Shown: positions 25,966-32,102 of the stretch, piece after piece
Numbering within the stretch: position 1 is the first letter of the stretch
How the letters are laid out: each line of letters begins with the position of its first letter
Source: a virus
Reading direction: 5' to 3' (one strand)
IMG/VR virus record: IMGVR_UViG_3300030406_002347
Coordinates: 1-39,830 of that record
Length of the DNA: 39,830 nt
Program-made: the position numbers and the translations under genes
Notes under the pieces: model-generated
What the model saw: only the letters and a program-made list of their open reading frames with translations
Told to the model about the DNA's origin: nothing
Database searches by the model: none

Positions 25966-26237
25966 TCCCTTCTATGTGATTTATGAGAACGCTTTTCTGA
26001 TGGAGCCACTTTCACAGCTCTAGCATTTGTCAGTGCGTAATCAATATGGTTTAGCTTCTTGTATCGGTTCTCAGCAAAGTCTCTCTCACGTTGAACAGCA
26101 AACTCCTTTGCTTGATCCACATCAAAAGCCTTCACTTTTCGAGTACGTCTATACTTAACCTCAACAACCACATCATAGGATTTAGCTTTGGTATATCCTT
26201 TTGCAGTTCTTTCAATAATACTAGAAGGGGATATCAT
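25962..26237 (-). CDS. Small basic protein, last gene of recombination operon
   Basis: 91 aa, unrecognised. It is charged, with 'YDVVVEVKYRRTRKVKAFDV' (paired strands) and a basic helical C-terminus ending KRSHKSHRRD. Its ATG lies inside the codons for the DDIPF tail of the SSB-like gene, preceded by AAGGA, so translation is probably coupled. Its stop codon overlaps the stop of the giant virion gene on the opposite strand, leaving no room for a terminator. Confidence 0.6.
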   Translation of the reverse strand: MISPSSIIERTAKGYTKAKSYDVVVEVKYRRTRKVKAFDVDQAKEFAVQRERDFAENRYKKLNHIDYALTNARAVKVAPSEKRSHKSHRRD

Positions 26238-26523
26238 CTTTTTCTTCCTTCTTCTTGGTTAGTATAGGACTTGCCTTGACAGAAAAGAACTGACCTTTCT
26301 TTCCCTCTCTAACCCATGCTGCAAGAGCAATCTTAGGAAACCCAGTGCCTTCTTTCATATCAATAGGATCACCTTTACTGTTTACCTTGCTTTCCATTTG
26401 TTGTCGAATAATGTCAATAACCTCTTCTGACAGGTCTAAGTCACCTGTGTAGTCAGGTTGGTTCTCACTACTCTTGTAGTTGTTGGTGTATAGTCCACCA
26501 CTCACGCCTTTATAATCAGCCAT
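26221..26523 (-). CDS. OB-fold ssDNA-binding-like protein with SSB-type tail
   Basis: 100 aa from the ATG at 26523 (SD AAGGAGA); the longer in-frame start is rejected for lack of an SD. 'LYTNNYKSSENQPDYTGDLD' and 'FPKIALAAWVREGKKGQFFS' follow the layout of compact OB-fold proteins of the DUF736/SSB-like type. The protein ends 'EEKDDIPF', matching the acidic tip of E. coli SSB (DDDIPF) that docks replication and repair enzymes. It lies directly after the annealing protein (8-nt overlap), so it most likely coats ssDNA during replication and recombination. Function inferred. Confidence 0.65.
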   Translation of the reverse strand: MADYKGVSGGLYTNNYKSSENQPDYTGDLDLSEEVIDIIRQQMESKVNSKGDPIDMKEGTGFPKIALAAWVREGKKGQFFSVKASPILTKKKEEKDDIPF

Positions 26524-27367
26524 TTTTATTCTCCTTATTAGCTCTAGCTTCACTTGCGTCATGCACTTTCTCTAACAGATCATTAGCGTTCTGTTTGAGA
26601 TCATCTAAAAACCCTACCATTTGAGGGGTGTGCATATTTTCAGATATCTTTTCCCAACTTTTGGTTTCATCGTTTAAAGTTTCAATCAAAAGATTTGATT
26701 TTTTTTCAAACGTAGCTCTCCTGATCTTTTGCCAAGTTTCATTGTCATTGATTTTTAAATTTTCTAATGTTGCTTTATTTGTTTGAAATGAAGCATCAAT
26801 ATCTTTAAACTTTTTCGCATCATTAATAATCTTTAAAAACACATCTAAAGTGGCGTTAACTTCCTCTTCTTCCTCCACTTGTTCATCTTTTTTAGGCTCT
26901 TTATCTTTTATTTCTGTTGGCTTGATGGTTTTAGCCTCAGTGCCTTTTTCTTCTTCACCAAGATTATCAGGTATTTCTGCTATATCTTCACCAGAATAAA
27001 CGTGAACGCCTAGACCATGCAGAGCTACAGCTTTTGCCAGACATCTCTGTAAAGAAGTATTAACATCCATGCTATCTGGGTTTTTGATAGGCTTGTTATA
27101 ATTATTAAGAACAGGTAACATCTCTGTCACAGACTTGCCTTTTACAGTCACAGTAACCTTGGTAAAACAATAGCCTTGTTCATCCTTAAAGTAAGGAAAC
27201 CCTTGTTCATTGCAATGCTTTTCGAATGTGGAATCTGGATAGATATCGCACAATGCACTCCACGCCATCGCCCATGAAATGTAAGAATACTTACCTTTCT
27301 GTTTGACCATCTTTTCTTTTTCAACGTCTATTTTTTTTAGCTGACTCCATGCAGGATTATCTGTCAT
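26516..27367 (-). CDS. Single-strand annealing protein (Sak3/DUF1071 type)
   Basis: 283 aa from the ATG at 27367 (SD AAGGAG). 'KGKYSYISWAMAWSALCDIYPDSTFEKH' and 'LPVLNNYNKPIKNPDSMDVN' followed by 'SLQRCLAKAVALHGLGVHVY' are the blocks of the DUF1071/Sak3 family (PF06378), phage recombinases that anneal complementary ssDNA. The C-terminal 140 residues are a Glu/Lys-rich linker plus helices, likely regulatory. It is encoded between an exonuclease and an SSB-like protein, the classical recombination trio. Confidence 0.8.
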   Translation of the reverse strand: MTDNPAWSQLKKIDVEKEKMVKQKGKYSYISWAMAWSALCDIYPDSTFEKHCNEQGFPYFKDEQGYCFTKVTVTVKGKSVTEMLPVLNNYNKPIKNPDSMDVNTSLQRCLAKAVALHGLGVHVYSGEDIAEIPDNLGEEEKGTEAKTIKPTEIKDKEPKKDEQVEEEEEVNATLDVFLKIINDAKKFKDIDASFQTNKATLENLKINDNETWQKIRRATFEKKSNLLIETLNDETKSWEKISENMHTPQMVGFLDDLKQNANDLLEKVHDASEARANKENKNG

Positions 27368-27563
27368 GTTTTTTCTCCTTGTTTTGCTTTTGTTTTTTAT
27401 TGTTAAATTGATCTGGGGATATAATACCATTCTTCATATCCCTTTTGATTGCTTTAAGTTTTCGTGCAACCTCTGGCTTGAGATACCTAATTTGCTTTAT
27501 GCGTGTATCAGGCTTAACCTTCAAAGCAAATCGTTCCTCAAAGTCTTTATCGTCATCACCCAT
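27357..27563 (-). CDS. Small basic protein in recombination operon
   Basis: 68 aa from ATG 27563, chosen because GGGAGG precedes it. It overlaps the exonuclease stop and the annealing-protein start. The N-terminus is acidic (MGDDDKDFEERF), the rest strongly basic: 'LKPEVARKLKAIKRDMKNGI' and a Lys/Gln-rich end. No family recognised. A partner of the flanking recombination proteins is possible from the coupling alone. Confidence 0.6.
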   Translation of the reverse strand: MGDDDKDFEERFALKVKPDTRIKQIRYLKPEVARKLKAIKRDMKNGIISPDQFNNKKQKQNKEKKHDR

Positions 27564-28503
27564 TTGCTGCCTCCCTTTCTTCTTTCCATTGATGACATAT
27601 ATCGGCAACTGAACAATAGTTGCCAGTACACCTCTTAGGTTCCCCTTTCCTATGTTCAAGATAAGGTTTACCTTTGAAGTCTTCTGTAGCCATAATATGC
27701 TCTGCTTGTTCTTTTGTTTCGCATAGCTTGGCTGCTTTCTTTCTACCCTTCAGCATGATTGCCCACTTCTCAGGTTGTGTCCATCGCTCTTCATCGGAAC
27801 ACTGTGGGAAGTACGCATCAACTGGTAGCTCCACATCGTAAGGTGTGAACTTCTTATCCAAAGGCTCTATGGTTTGTCGTGTTAAGTTTGCCATATCGCT
27901 TGCTGCTTTATGTAAAGCCATGCGAGATCGAACATAGACATCTCTCTCAGCGAAAGACCATAAAGGTATATCGACTAACACGATAGGAGCTTGTGGATAG
28001 TTATCTTTATTTCTGGCATCACGTTGTTGCCAATCTCTAAGTATGGCGCATATCTTCAGGCTCTTCACAGGTTTATCTTTGTTCATCTCTATTAGGTGAG
28101 CATAACAATTCAACTGCTCATGCCATGATGATTTGTCGTATATCACTGACCATACCGAAGTAACTTTGTAGTCAATAATGTTAATGCCATCATCATCAAC
28201 TTCTTGCTGATCGATAGCACCTGATAATGTCCAACCATCGATATCGACAAATAGACGTTCCTCTTTTATCAGGGTTTCTGATTTGGCACTTTCTAATATG
28301 TGATGCACTGCTGTACCAAACAATGCCCATATATTATCGATAACATCAAACGATATCTCGTTCTTGTAATGATCTTTCATCATGCGAACTCGTGGCGAAT
28401 CAATAAGACTTGTAACCGATATATCAGCAGCACCTTTGGAATAGGTGTCTTTTTGGGCGAAATTGACAAACGCCTCTGGTAGGTTATGCTTGTTTGTAAT
28501 CAT
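27556..28503 (-). CDS. PD-(D/E)XK exonuclease (RecB/lambda-exo-like)
   Basis: 315 aa from the ATG at 28503 (SD AGAAGGAAAATC). 'GTAVHHILE' supplies the conserved His, 'LSGAIDQQE' the metal-binding Asp, and 'INIIDYKVTS' the (D/E)xK, in the order of RecB-type PD-(D/E)XK nucleases. Three C-terminal cysteines (CTGNYCSVADIC) recall Cas4/AddB-like iron-sulphur nucleases, but the N-terminal fourth Cys position is Ser (LIDSPRV), so a cluster is doubtful. Paired with the annealing protein it probably resects dsDNA ends for recombination. Confidence 0.75.
   Translation of the reverse strand: MITNKHNLPEAFVNFAQKDTYSKGAADISVTSLIDSPRVRMMKDHYKNEISFDVIDNIWALFGTAVHHILESAKSETLIKEERLFVDIDGWTLSGAIDQQEVDDDGINIIDYKVTSVWSVIYDKSSWHEQLNCYAHLIEMNKDKPVKSLKICAILRDWQQRDARNKDNYPQAPIVLVDIPLWSFAERDVYVRSRMALHKAASDMANLTRQTIEPLDKKFTPYDVELPVDAYFPQCSDEERWTQPEKWAIMLKGRKKAAKLCETKEQAEHIMATEDFKGKPYLEHRKGEPKRCTGNYCSVADICHQWKEEREAANG
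28463..28490 (+). promoter_or_regulatory. Candidate sigma70 promoter for the RusA-like gene
   Basis: TTGACA (28463-28468), 16 bp, TATGCT (28485-28490). It lies within the start of the opposing exonuclease gene and would initiate near 28497, about 33 nt before the RusA ATG. The -35 is a perfect match and the -10 matches 4/6. Because the hexamers also encode protein on the other strand, a chance match is possible. Confidence 0.4.
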
Positions 28504-28524
28504 TTTGATTTTCCTTCTGAGGTT

Positions 28525-28553
28525 AATATATGAATTTATTGAACAAAGGTCAA
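28525..28553 (-). promoter_or_regulatory. Candidate sigma70 promoter for the recombination operon
   Basis: Reading the minus strand: TTGACC, 17 bp, TATATT (5/6 matches each, ideal spacing). Initiation would be near 28518, giving a leader of only about 15 nt that still contains the SD AGAAGGAAAATC. The promoter lies inside the 5' end of the RusA-like gene. A near-perfect dyad (CAAGATTTTG ... CAAAATTTTG, 28551-28575) abuts the -35 and could be a regulator site. Confidence 0.55.
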
Positions 28554-28952
28554 GATTTTGTTGAACAAAATTTTGATATAAAATTTGAGATACTTGGAGA
28601 GCCTGCATCTAAAGCCAATCAGAGAAAACTTGTGAAGATACATAACAGGATAGTGCCGATAAAATCTAAAAAGGCATTATCGTATGTCAATGGATTTAAG
28701 AAACAATGTCCACAACTTGATCCAATAATAGAGTGTGATGTAGCTATAGATATCATGATCTACTATGCTTCGAGAAGACCAGACTTAGACGAGAGTTTAA
28801 TCTTGGATTGCCTTCAAGGTCTTGTGTATAAAAATGATAGGCAAGTCAAAAAGAAAACAATCTATTGGGGATTAGACAAGGAGAACCCAAGAGCTATCAT
28901 ACGGCTGACACCATTTGATAGTCATGGTATACCAAGTAGTATATCATTATAA
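28530..28952 (+). CDS. rusA: RusA-type Holliday junction resolvase
   Basis: 140 aa. 'FEILGEPASKANQRKLVKIH' is the N-terminal block and 'RRPDLDESLILDCLQGLVYKNDRQV' carries the conserved Asp residues of the RusA family (PF05866), which bind the catalytic metal. RusA resolves four-way DNA junctions made during recombination or replication. It is divergent from the exonuclease, with only 26 bp between start codons. SD GAGG. The C-terminus ends with palindromic operator-like DNA. Length is normal for the family. Confidence 0.8.
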   Translation: MNLLNKGQDFVEQNFDIKFEILGEPASKANQRKLVKIHNRIVPIKSKKALSYVNGFKKQCPQLDPIIECDVAIDIMIYYASRRPDLDESLILDCLQGLVYKNDRQVKKKTIYWGLDKENPRAIIRLTPFDSHGIPSSISL

Positions 28953-28983
28953 TAGGTATATCATGTAACATGGTATACCATGT
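28923..28983. promoter_or_regulatory. TGGTATACCA palindromes (operator-like)
   Basis: Two copies of CATGGTATACCA (28923-28934 and 28969-28980) are spaced 46 bp apart. The second is embedded in the perfect 16-bp palindrome ACATGGTATACCATGT (28968-28983). A further GGTATATCAT half-copy (28955-28964) forms an imperfect dyad with it. They lie at the end of the RusA-like gene and just upstream of the primase promoter at 29005, where a repressor would be expected to bind. Protein partner unknown. Confidence 0.45.
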
Positions 28984-29004
28984 ATTGTACTGTGTTTTTC
29001 TAAG

Positions 29005-29037
29005 TTGACCAGAAAAAAATTATTTACTATTCTGGTC
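29005..29037 (+). promoter_or_regulatory. Promoter with overlapping inverted repeat for the primase-helicase
   Basis: TTGACC (29005-29010), 17 bp, TATTCT (29028-29033), with initiation near 29040. An inverted repeat GACCAGAA (29007-29014) and TTCTGGTC (29030-29037) covers both hexamers, so one arm overlaps the -35 and the other the -10. This is the geometry of a directly repressible promoter. The leader to the GTG at 29062 is about 22 nt. Confidence 0.55.
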
Positions 29038-29061
29038 TGAGCAAAACAAATGAGGTGAATC

Positions 29062-30840
29062 GTGAACGTAGAAAGTATTCTCGACACGATACATGGGTAT
29101 AGTATAGGACAGTATAAACTGCATTGCCCAAGTATAGAGTGTCAAAATAGAAAAAAGAAAAATTTAAAGACATTATCTGTTAATATTACAGCAGATAAAT
29201 TCGTATATATGTGTCATCACTGTGGCACTTCAGGTGCAAAAAGATTCGATAATAAAGGAGAGGTATTCGGTATGGAGTTGGTTAGGTTGAATGATGTGCA
29301 GCCATTGTCTGATAAAGGTTTAGAGTGGTTAAAATCAAGAGGAATAACAGAGCAAACAGCAGAAAAGTTAGGCATAAAAACAACACACAATTACATACAA
29401 AGTGTAGGATCAAGAACCGAATGTATTACGTTTCCTTATCAATCGAATGGTCACAAGTATGCGTCTAAAATCAGGTCTATCAGCGAGAAAGGTTTTGCTT
29501 GTGATGGATCACCTAAAACCTTCTTTAACATCGATAACATAAATCCTGAAGAGCCTTTAATAATATGTGAAGGTGAGATGGATTGCTGCGCTTTTATAGA
29601 GGCATCTGTAGACAATGTATGCTCAGTTCCTCATGGTGCTATCATGAAGGTAACAGATGGTCGTATCGATCCATCAGACGATAACAAGTTTCGTTTTATC
29701 TGGAACGCCAAGGACATCATAGAGAACGCAGAGAAGGTCATCATAGCCACTGATAATGATTCGGCAGGCATAGCTATGGCTGAAGAAATGGCTAGGCGTA
29801 TTGGCAAAGATAAATGTTGGAAGTTAGAATATCCTGAAGGCTGCAAAGACGCTAATGATGTTATTGTGCAGCATGGCAAAGACCTTCTTAAAAATATTGT
29901 CGATAATGCTCAACCTTATCCAGTCGCAGGCTTGTATAGTCCATCAGACTTCTATGAAGAAGTGAATGAGATATACGCCAAGGGATTTGGTAAAGGCAAA
30001 AGCACAGGCTATCCCAGTGTTGATGAATACTACAGCATCGTTGAAGGACAGCTCACTATTGTTACAGGACACCCTTCATCAGGTAAGTCTGAGTTTATTG
30101 ATTCCGTCATGATGAACATGGCAAGAGAGTTTGATTGGAAGTTCTCCATCTGTAGCTTCGAGAACGAACCGAAGGTGCATATAGCCAAACTTATATCGAA
30201 GTATATCGGCAAGCCTTTCTATGAAGGTGAGAAGCCAAGAATGAGCCAAGAGGAATTACAGAAAGGTAAAGACTTTGTATCTGAACACTTTTCTTTCTTG
30301 TATCAACGTGATGGCAGCCTGACTAGCCTTGATAGCATCATCGAAAGACTTCGAGTATCCGTCATGCGCTATGGTATTCGTGGTGTGGTTATCGATCCAT
30401 ACAACTATATAACCAAGGCTAACAATATGTCAGAAACAGATTACATCTCCGATATGTTAACAAGACTAAGAGTGTTTGCTCAGTCTTATGGTGTTCACGT
30501 TTGGTTTGTAGCTCACCCAACTAAAATGATGCGTGATAGCACTGGTAAAGTACCACCACCCAAAGGTTACGATATATCAGGATCATCAGCATGGTTTAGT
30601 AAGTCGGACTGTGGAATGACAGTGCATAGACCAAGACCAGACTTAGATGATGTAACCCAGATAATCATATGGAAGATGCGTTTTAACTGGATAGGTAAAC
30701 AAGGCTCAACAGAACTATCTTTTGATACTGATACAAGTCATTACAACGAATATGTCGAACCAAAGATTATCAAGCCTACAATAGTGGAACCTAAAAAGAT
30801 CAAGATGCCATATAAAGATGACGATGACTTGCCTTTTTAA
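29062..30840 (+). CDS. Primase-helicase (T7 gp4-like)
   Basis: 592 aa with a GTG start (SD TGAGGTGA). Zinc-finger cysteines lie at 22, 27, 51 and 54. The Toprim domain has EGE at 170-172 and DND at 231-233. A DnaB/gp4-type helicase follows, with Walker A GHPSSGKS (336-343) and Walker B Asp445 in 'GVVIDPYN'. The C-terminus ends DDDDLPF, resembling the SSB tip rather than the usual gp4 tail. T7 gp4 is 566 aa, so this is full length. It unwinds DNA at the fork and lays primers for the (unseen) DNA polymerase. A terminator pair follows. Confidence 0.85.
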   Translation: MNVESILDTIHGYSIGQYKLHCPSIECQNRKKKNLKTLSVNITADKFVYMCHHCGTSGAKRFDNKGEVFGMELVRLNDVQPLSDKGLEWLKSRGITEQTAEKLGIKTTHNYIQSVGSRTECITFPYQSNGHKYASKIRSISEKGFACDGSPKTFFNIDNINPEEPLIICEGEMDCCAFIEASVDNVCSVPHGAIMKVTDGRIDPSDDNKFRFIWNAKDIIENAEKVIIATDNDSAGIAMAEEMARRIGKDKCWKLEYPEGCKDANDVIVQHGKDLLKNIVDNAQPYPVAGLYSPSDFYEEVNEIYAKGFGKGKSTGYPSVDEYYSIVEGQLTIVTGHPSSGKSEFIDSVMMNMAREFDWKFSICSFENEPKVHIAKLISKYIGKPFYEGEKPRMSQEELQKGKDFVSEHFSFLYQRDGSLTSLDSIIERLRVSVMRYGIRGVVIDPYNYITKANNMSETDYISDMLTRLRVFAQSYGVHVWFVAHPTKMMRDSTGKVPPPKGYDISGSSAWFSKSDCGMTVHRPRPDLDDVTQIIIWKMRFNWIGKQGSTELSFDTDTSHYNEYVEPKIIKPTIVEPKKIKMPYKDDDDLPF

Positions 30841-30864
30841 ACTACTACTGCTACATATAGTGTA

Positions 30865-30935
30865 TACCAAAGGCGTTACCTCGCCCTTTGTTTTGCTTTA
30901 TTAACTAAAGGGGGGACTCATTCCCCCCTTTTTTT
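30865..30935 (+). terminator. Tandem rho-independent terminators
   Basis: The strong element is AAAGGGGGGA, a 5-nt loop (CTCAT), TCCCCCCTTT and a run of seven T (30907-30935). A weaker hairpin AAAGGCG-TTACCT-CGCCCTTT with one bulged C precedes it (from about 30869) and is followed by a T-rich stretch. Both follow the primase-helicase stop at 30840 and end its transcript before the opposing minus-strand genes. Confidence 0.85.
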
Positions 30936-30945
30936 ATAAGTAGAA

Positions 30946-31203
30946 CTAGTGTTCTGTTTTTGGTAGTTCCTCGCCACCAGTAAGAACGAAAAAGGCTGCC
31001 TCTTCACTAGGCGCAAAAAGGTATCTTTTCTCTTCGTAGTTCTTTTTGTCTCCTTGCATATCGTTCAAGAAGTCACAAACATCAAAGTTATTCTTAAATT
31101 CTCTGATTGTTTTGGTTTTGTAATCTATTACGAAAAGGTCTATTTTATCACCTCCTTTCAGTGTTTTTAGTTTGTTCTCTCTTCTTAAAATTATTGGTAT
31201 CAC
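30946..31203 (-). CDS. Small protein, unknown
   Basis: 85 aa from GTG 31203; no in-frame ATG or TTG offers a better start. 'DKIDLFVIDYKTKTIREFKN' suggests a small beta hairpin, followed by 'DVCDFLNDMQGD' and a hydrophobic 'EEAAFFVLTGGEELP' end. No family recognised. A 16-bp palindrome starts 5 bp upstream of the start, so the gene is probably regulated. The true start is uncertain: a strong GGAGG lies inside the frame at 31151-31155 but is followed only by an ATA. Confidence 0.45.
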   Translation of the reverse strand: MIPIILRRENKLKTLKGGDKIDLFVIDYKTKTIREFKNNFDVCDFLNDMQGDKKNYEEKRYLFAPSEEAAFFVLTGGEELPKTEH

Positions 31204-31207
31204 ATGG

Positions 31208-31254
31208 GATACACTAGTGTATCTCTCATGATACCATGCGTATTCTATATGGTA
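31208..31254 (-). promoter_or_regulatory. Extended -10 promoter with palindromic operator
   Basis: Reading the minus strand: TGGTATCAT (31236-31228), an extended -10 box, would initiate near 31221. There the perfect 16-bp palindrome GATACACTAGTGTATC (31208-31223) covers the start of the transcript. A second dyad TACCAT-N11-ATGGTA (31232-31254) overlaps the promoter and shares the TACCAT/ATGGTA half-site with the 28.97-kb palindromes. The -35 is poor. Confidence 0.4.
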
Positions 31255-31265
31255 CTGTAAGAGTG

Positions 31266-31287
31266 CCTCTCTACTGTAATAGAGAGG
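31266..31287. other. Hairpin CCTCTCTA-N6-TAGAGAGG
   Basis: Perfect 8-bp stem with a 6-nt loop (CTGTAA) and no T-run on either side, so not a standard terminator. It lies in the 232-bp gap between the 85-aa gene and the Cys-rich gene, in what would be the upstream or 3' region of their transcripts. The rest of this gap (31288-31435) holds only the possible gene remnant listed next and an inverted CCACTGT/ACAGTGG pair. Confidence 0.4.
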
Positions 31288-31310
31288 ACTAGAGATTTAC
31301 ATTCCTTCAA

Positions 31311-31410
31311 ATGACGAGATCACAAAAGAAAGGATTAGATTGCTCTCGCTGTAGTGGATTAATCGTGTTATGAAACGAAACCCTCTCACTACTTAGGTAA
31401 ACCACTGTGA
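31311..31410 (+). pseudogene. Possible remnant of a small zinc-ribbon gene
   Basis: From ATG 31311 the frame reads MTRSQKKGLDCSRCSGLIV and then stops at 31371. Skipping one base near 31368 lets it continue as 'YETKPSHYLGKPL' to a stop at 31408-31410. The opening, with its CxxC, resembles small phage zinc-ribbon proteins starting MTRSQ...LDCSRC, whose second CxxC is missing here. It has no Shine-Dalgarno. Equally, it could be chance. Confidence 0.25.
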
Positions 31411-31435
31411 AAACTAATATCGAAAAAAACAGTGG

Positions 31436-31681
31436 CTATTCCATTAACAAATTAATTCTATCAGAGTTTAGTGGACTGCAACAGCCTGAACCAAAGGCAG
31501 GACTGATCTCAGCTCCATTCTCAGGCGATTCTAGGACTATCTGGTCGTATTTGGTACAGAAGTGGCTACCAGGCTTAGACCCACCTAGAAATCGACATGA
31601 AGGGTTCTCAGGACTTGTTACCTCACCAAAGGCGCATGGTGCTACCTTGCAGCAATAGCCTGATCGTATACATGGTTTCAT
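31436..31681 (-). CDS. Small cysteine-rich phage protein
   Basis: 81 aa. Eight cysteines (4, 10, 11, 16, 29, 42, 67, 68) lie in the pattern 'CIRSGYCCKVAPCAFGE ... PAFGSGCCSPLNSDR'. I recognise this arrangement from small proteins in many phages; it is likely metal-binding, function unknown. SD TAGGA. A terminator hairpin ends directly in front of the SD. A plus-strand open frame over the same DNA (31407-31658) is rejected. Confidence 0.65.
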   Translation of the reverse strand: MKPCIRSGYCCKVAPCAFGEVTSPENPSCRFLGGSKPGSHFCTKYDQIVLESPENGAEISPAFGSGCCSPLNSDRINLLME

Positions 31682-31691
31682 GATTGTTCCT

Positions 31692-31719
31692 AAAAAAAAG
31701 AGGTGAGTTTCCCCACCTC
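31692..31719 (-). terminator. Rho-independent terminator/attenuator
   Basis: On the minus strand: GAGGTG, an 8-nt loop, CACCTC, then eight T (31699-31692). It follows the leftward gene ending at 31782 by about 60 nt. The T-run runs straight into the Shine-Dalgarno of the Cys-rich gene, so read-through, not an internal promoter, would have to express that gene: an attenuator-like layout. Confidence 0.7.
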
Positions 31720-31781
31720 AAGTTGAAGGAAAATCAAACTATGAAGTAATCATGATTTGATTGTTCCCAGAGTTAACATCT

Positions 31782-32102
31782 TTAAGCTTCGCCATCAATG
31801 TCTTTCTCTGTTCCTTCCTCAATGCGTATCATATCCAACTTGGCTTTGATCATATCGAGTAGGGTATAGAGAGCAACATTCTTTTTAGGCGCATACATAA
31901 ACATCATCTCAATAGAGTACAATGTAAGAGCTATAACAAAGTCCTGTGGTTCGATATCCTTGCTCTTAACTATTGGTTTAAGACCAAGAACTATCTTTTC
32001 AAAAGCTTTAACATAATCTCTTGGATCATTCATGTATGTTTCGTGTAAATCCATGTTATCCAGTAGGAACTTTATATGTTCCATGCTGCTATCTACTTTC
32101 AT
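31782..32102 (-). CDS. Helical protein, unknown
   Basis: 106 aa, mostly helical: 'MEHIKFLLDNMDLHETYMND', 'YVKAFEKIVLGLKPIVKS', 'FVIALTLYSIEMMFMYAPKK' (hydrophobic core helix) and 'LYTLLDMIKAKLDMIRIEEG'. No family recognised. SD GGAGAG. The ATG overlaps the stop of the upstream gene by 4 nt. Last gene before the terminator at 31692. Confidence 0.65.
   Translation of the reverse strand: MKVDSSMEHIKFLLDNMDLHETYMNDPRDYVKAFEKIVLGLKPIVKSKDIEPQDFVIALTLYSIEMMFMYAPKKNVALYTLLDMIKAKLDMIRIEEGTEKDIDGEA

Noticed and set aside
27556-28503. Cas4-like iron-sulphur nuclease reading of the exonuclease
   Set aside because: Only the three C-terminal cysteines are present; the N-terminal cysteine is replaced by serine and no cas genes or CRISPR array are in the window.
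31141-31155. Strong GGAGG followed 7 nt later by ATA inside the 85-aa gene, suggesting AUA initiation
   Set aside because: The codons for Lys-Gly-Gly-Asp naturally create this sequence, and AUA starts are very rare. Kept only as a note on start uncertainty.
31407-31658. 83-aa plus-strand frame over the Cys-rich gene
   Set aside because: The minus-strand frame has the recognisable eight-cysteine pattern and a ribosome-binding site; the plus frame has neither.
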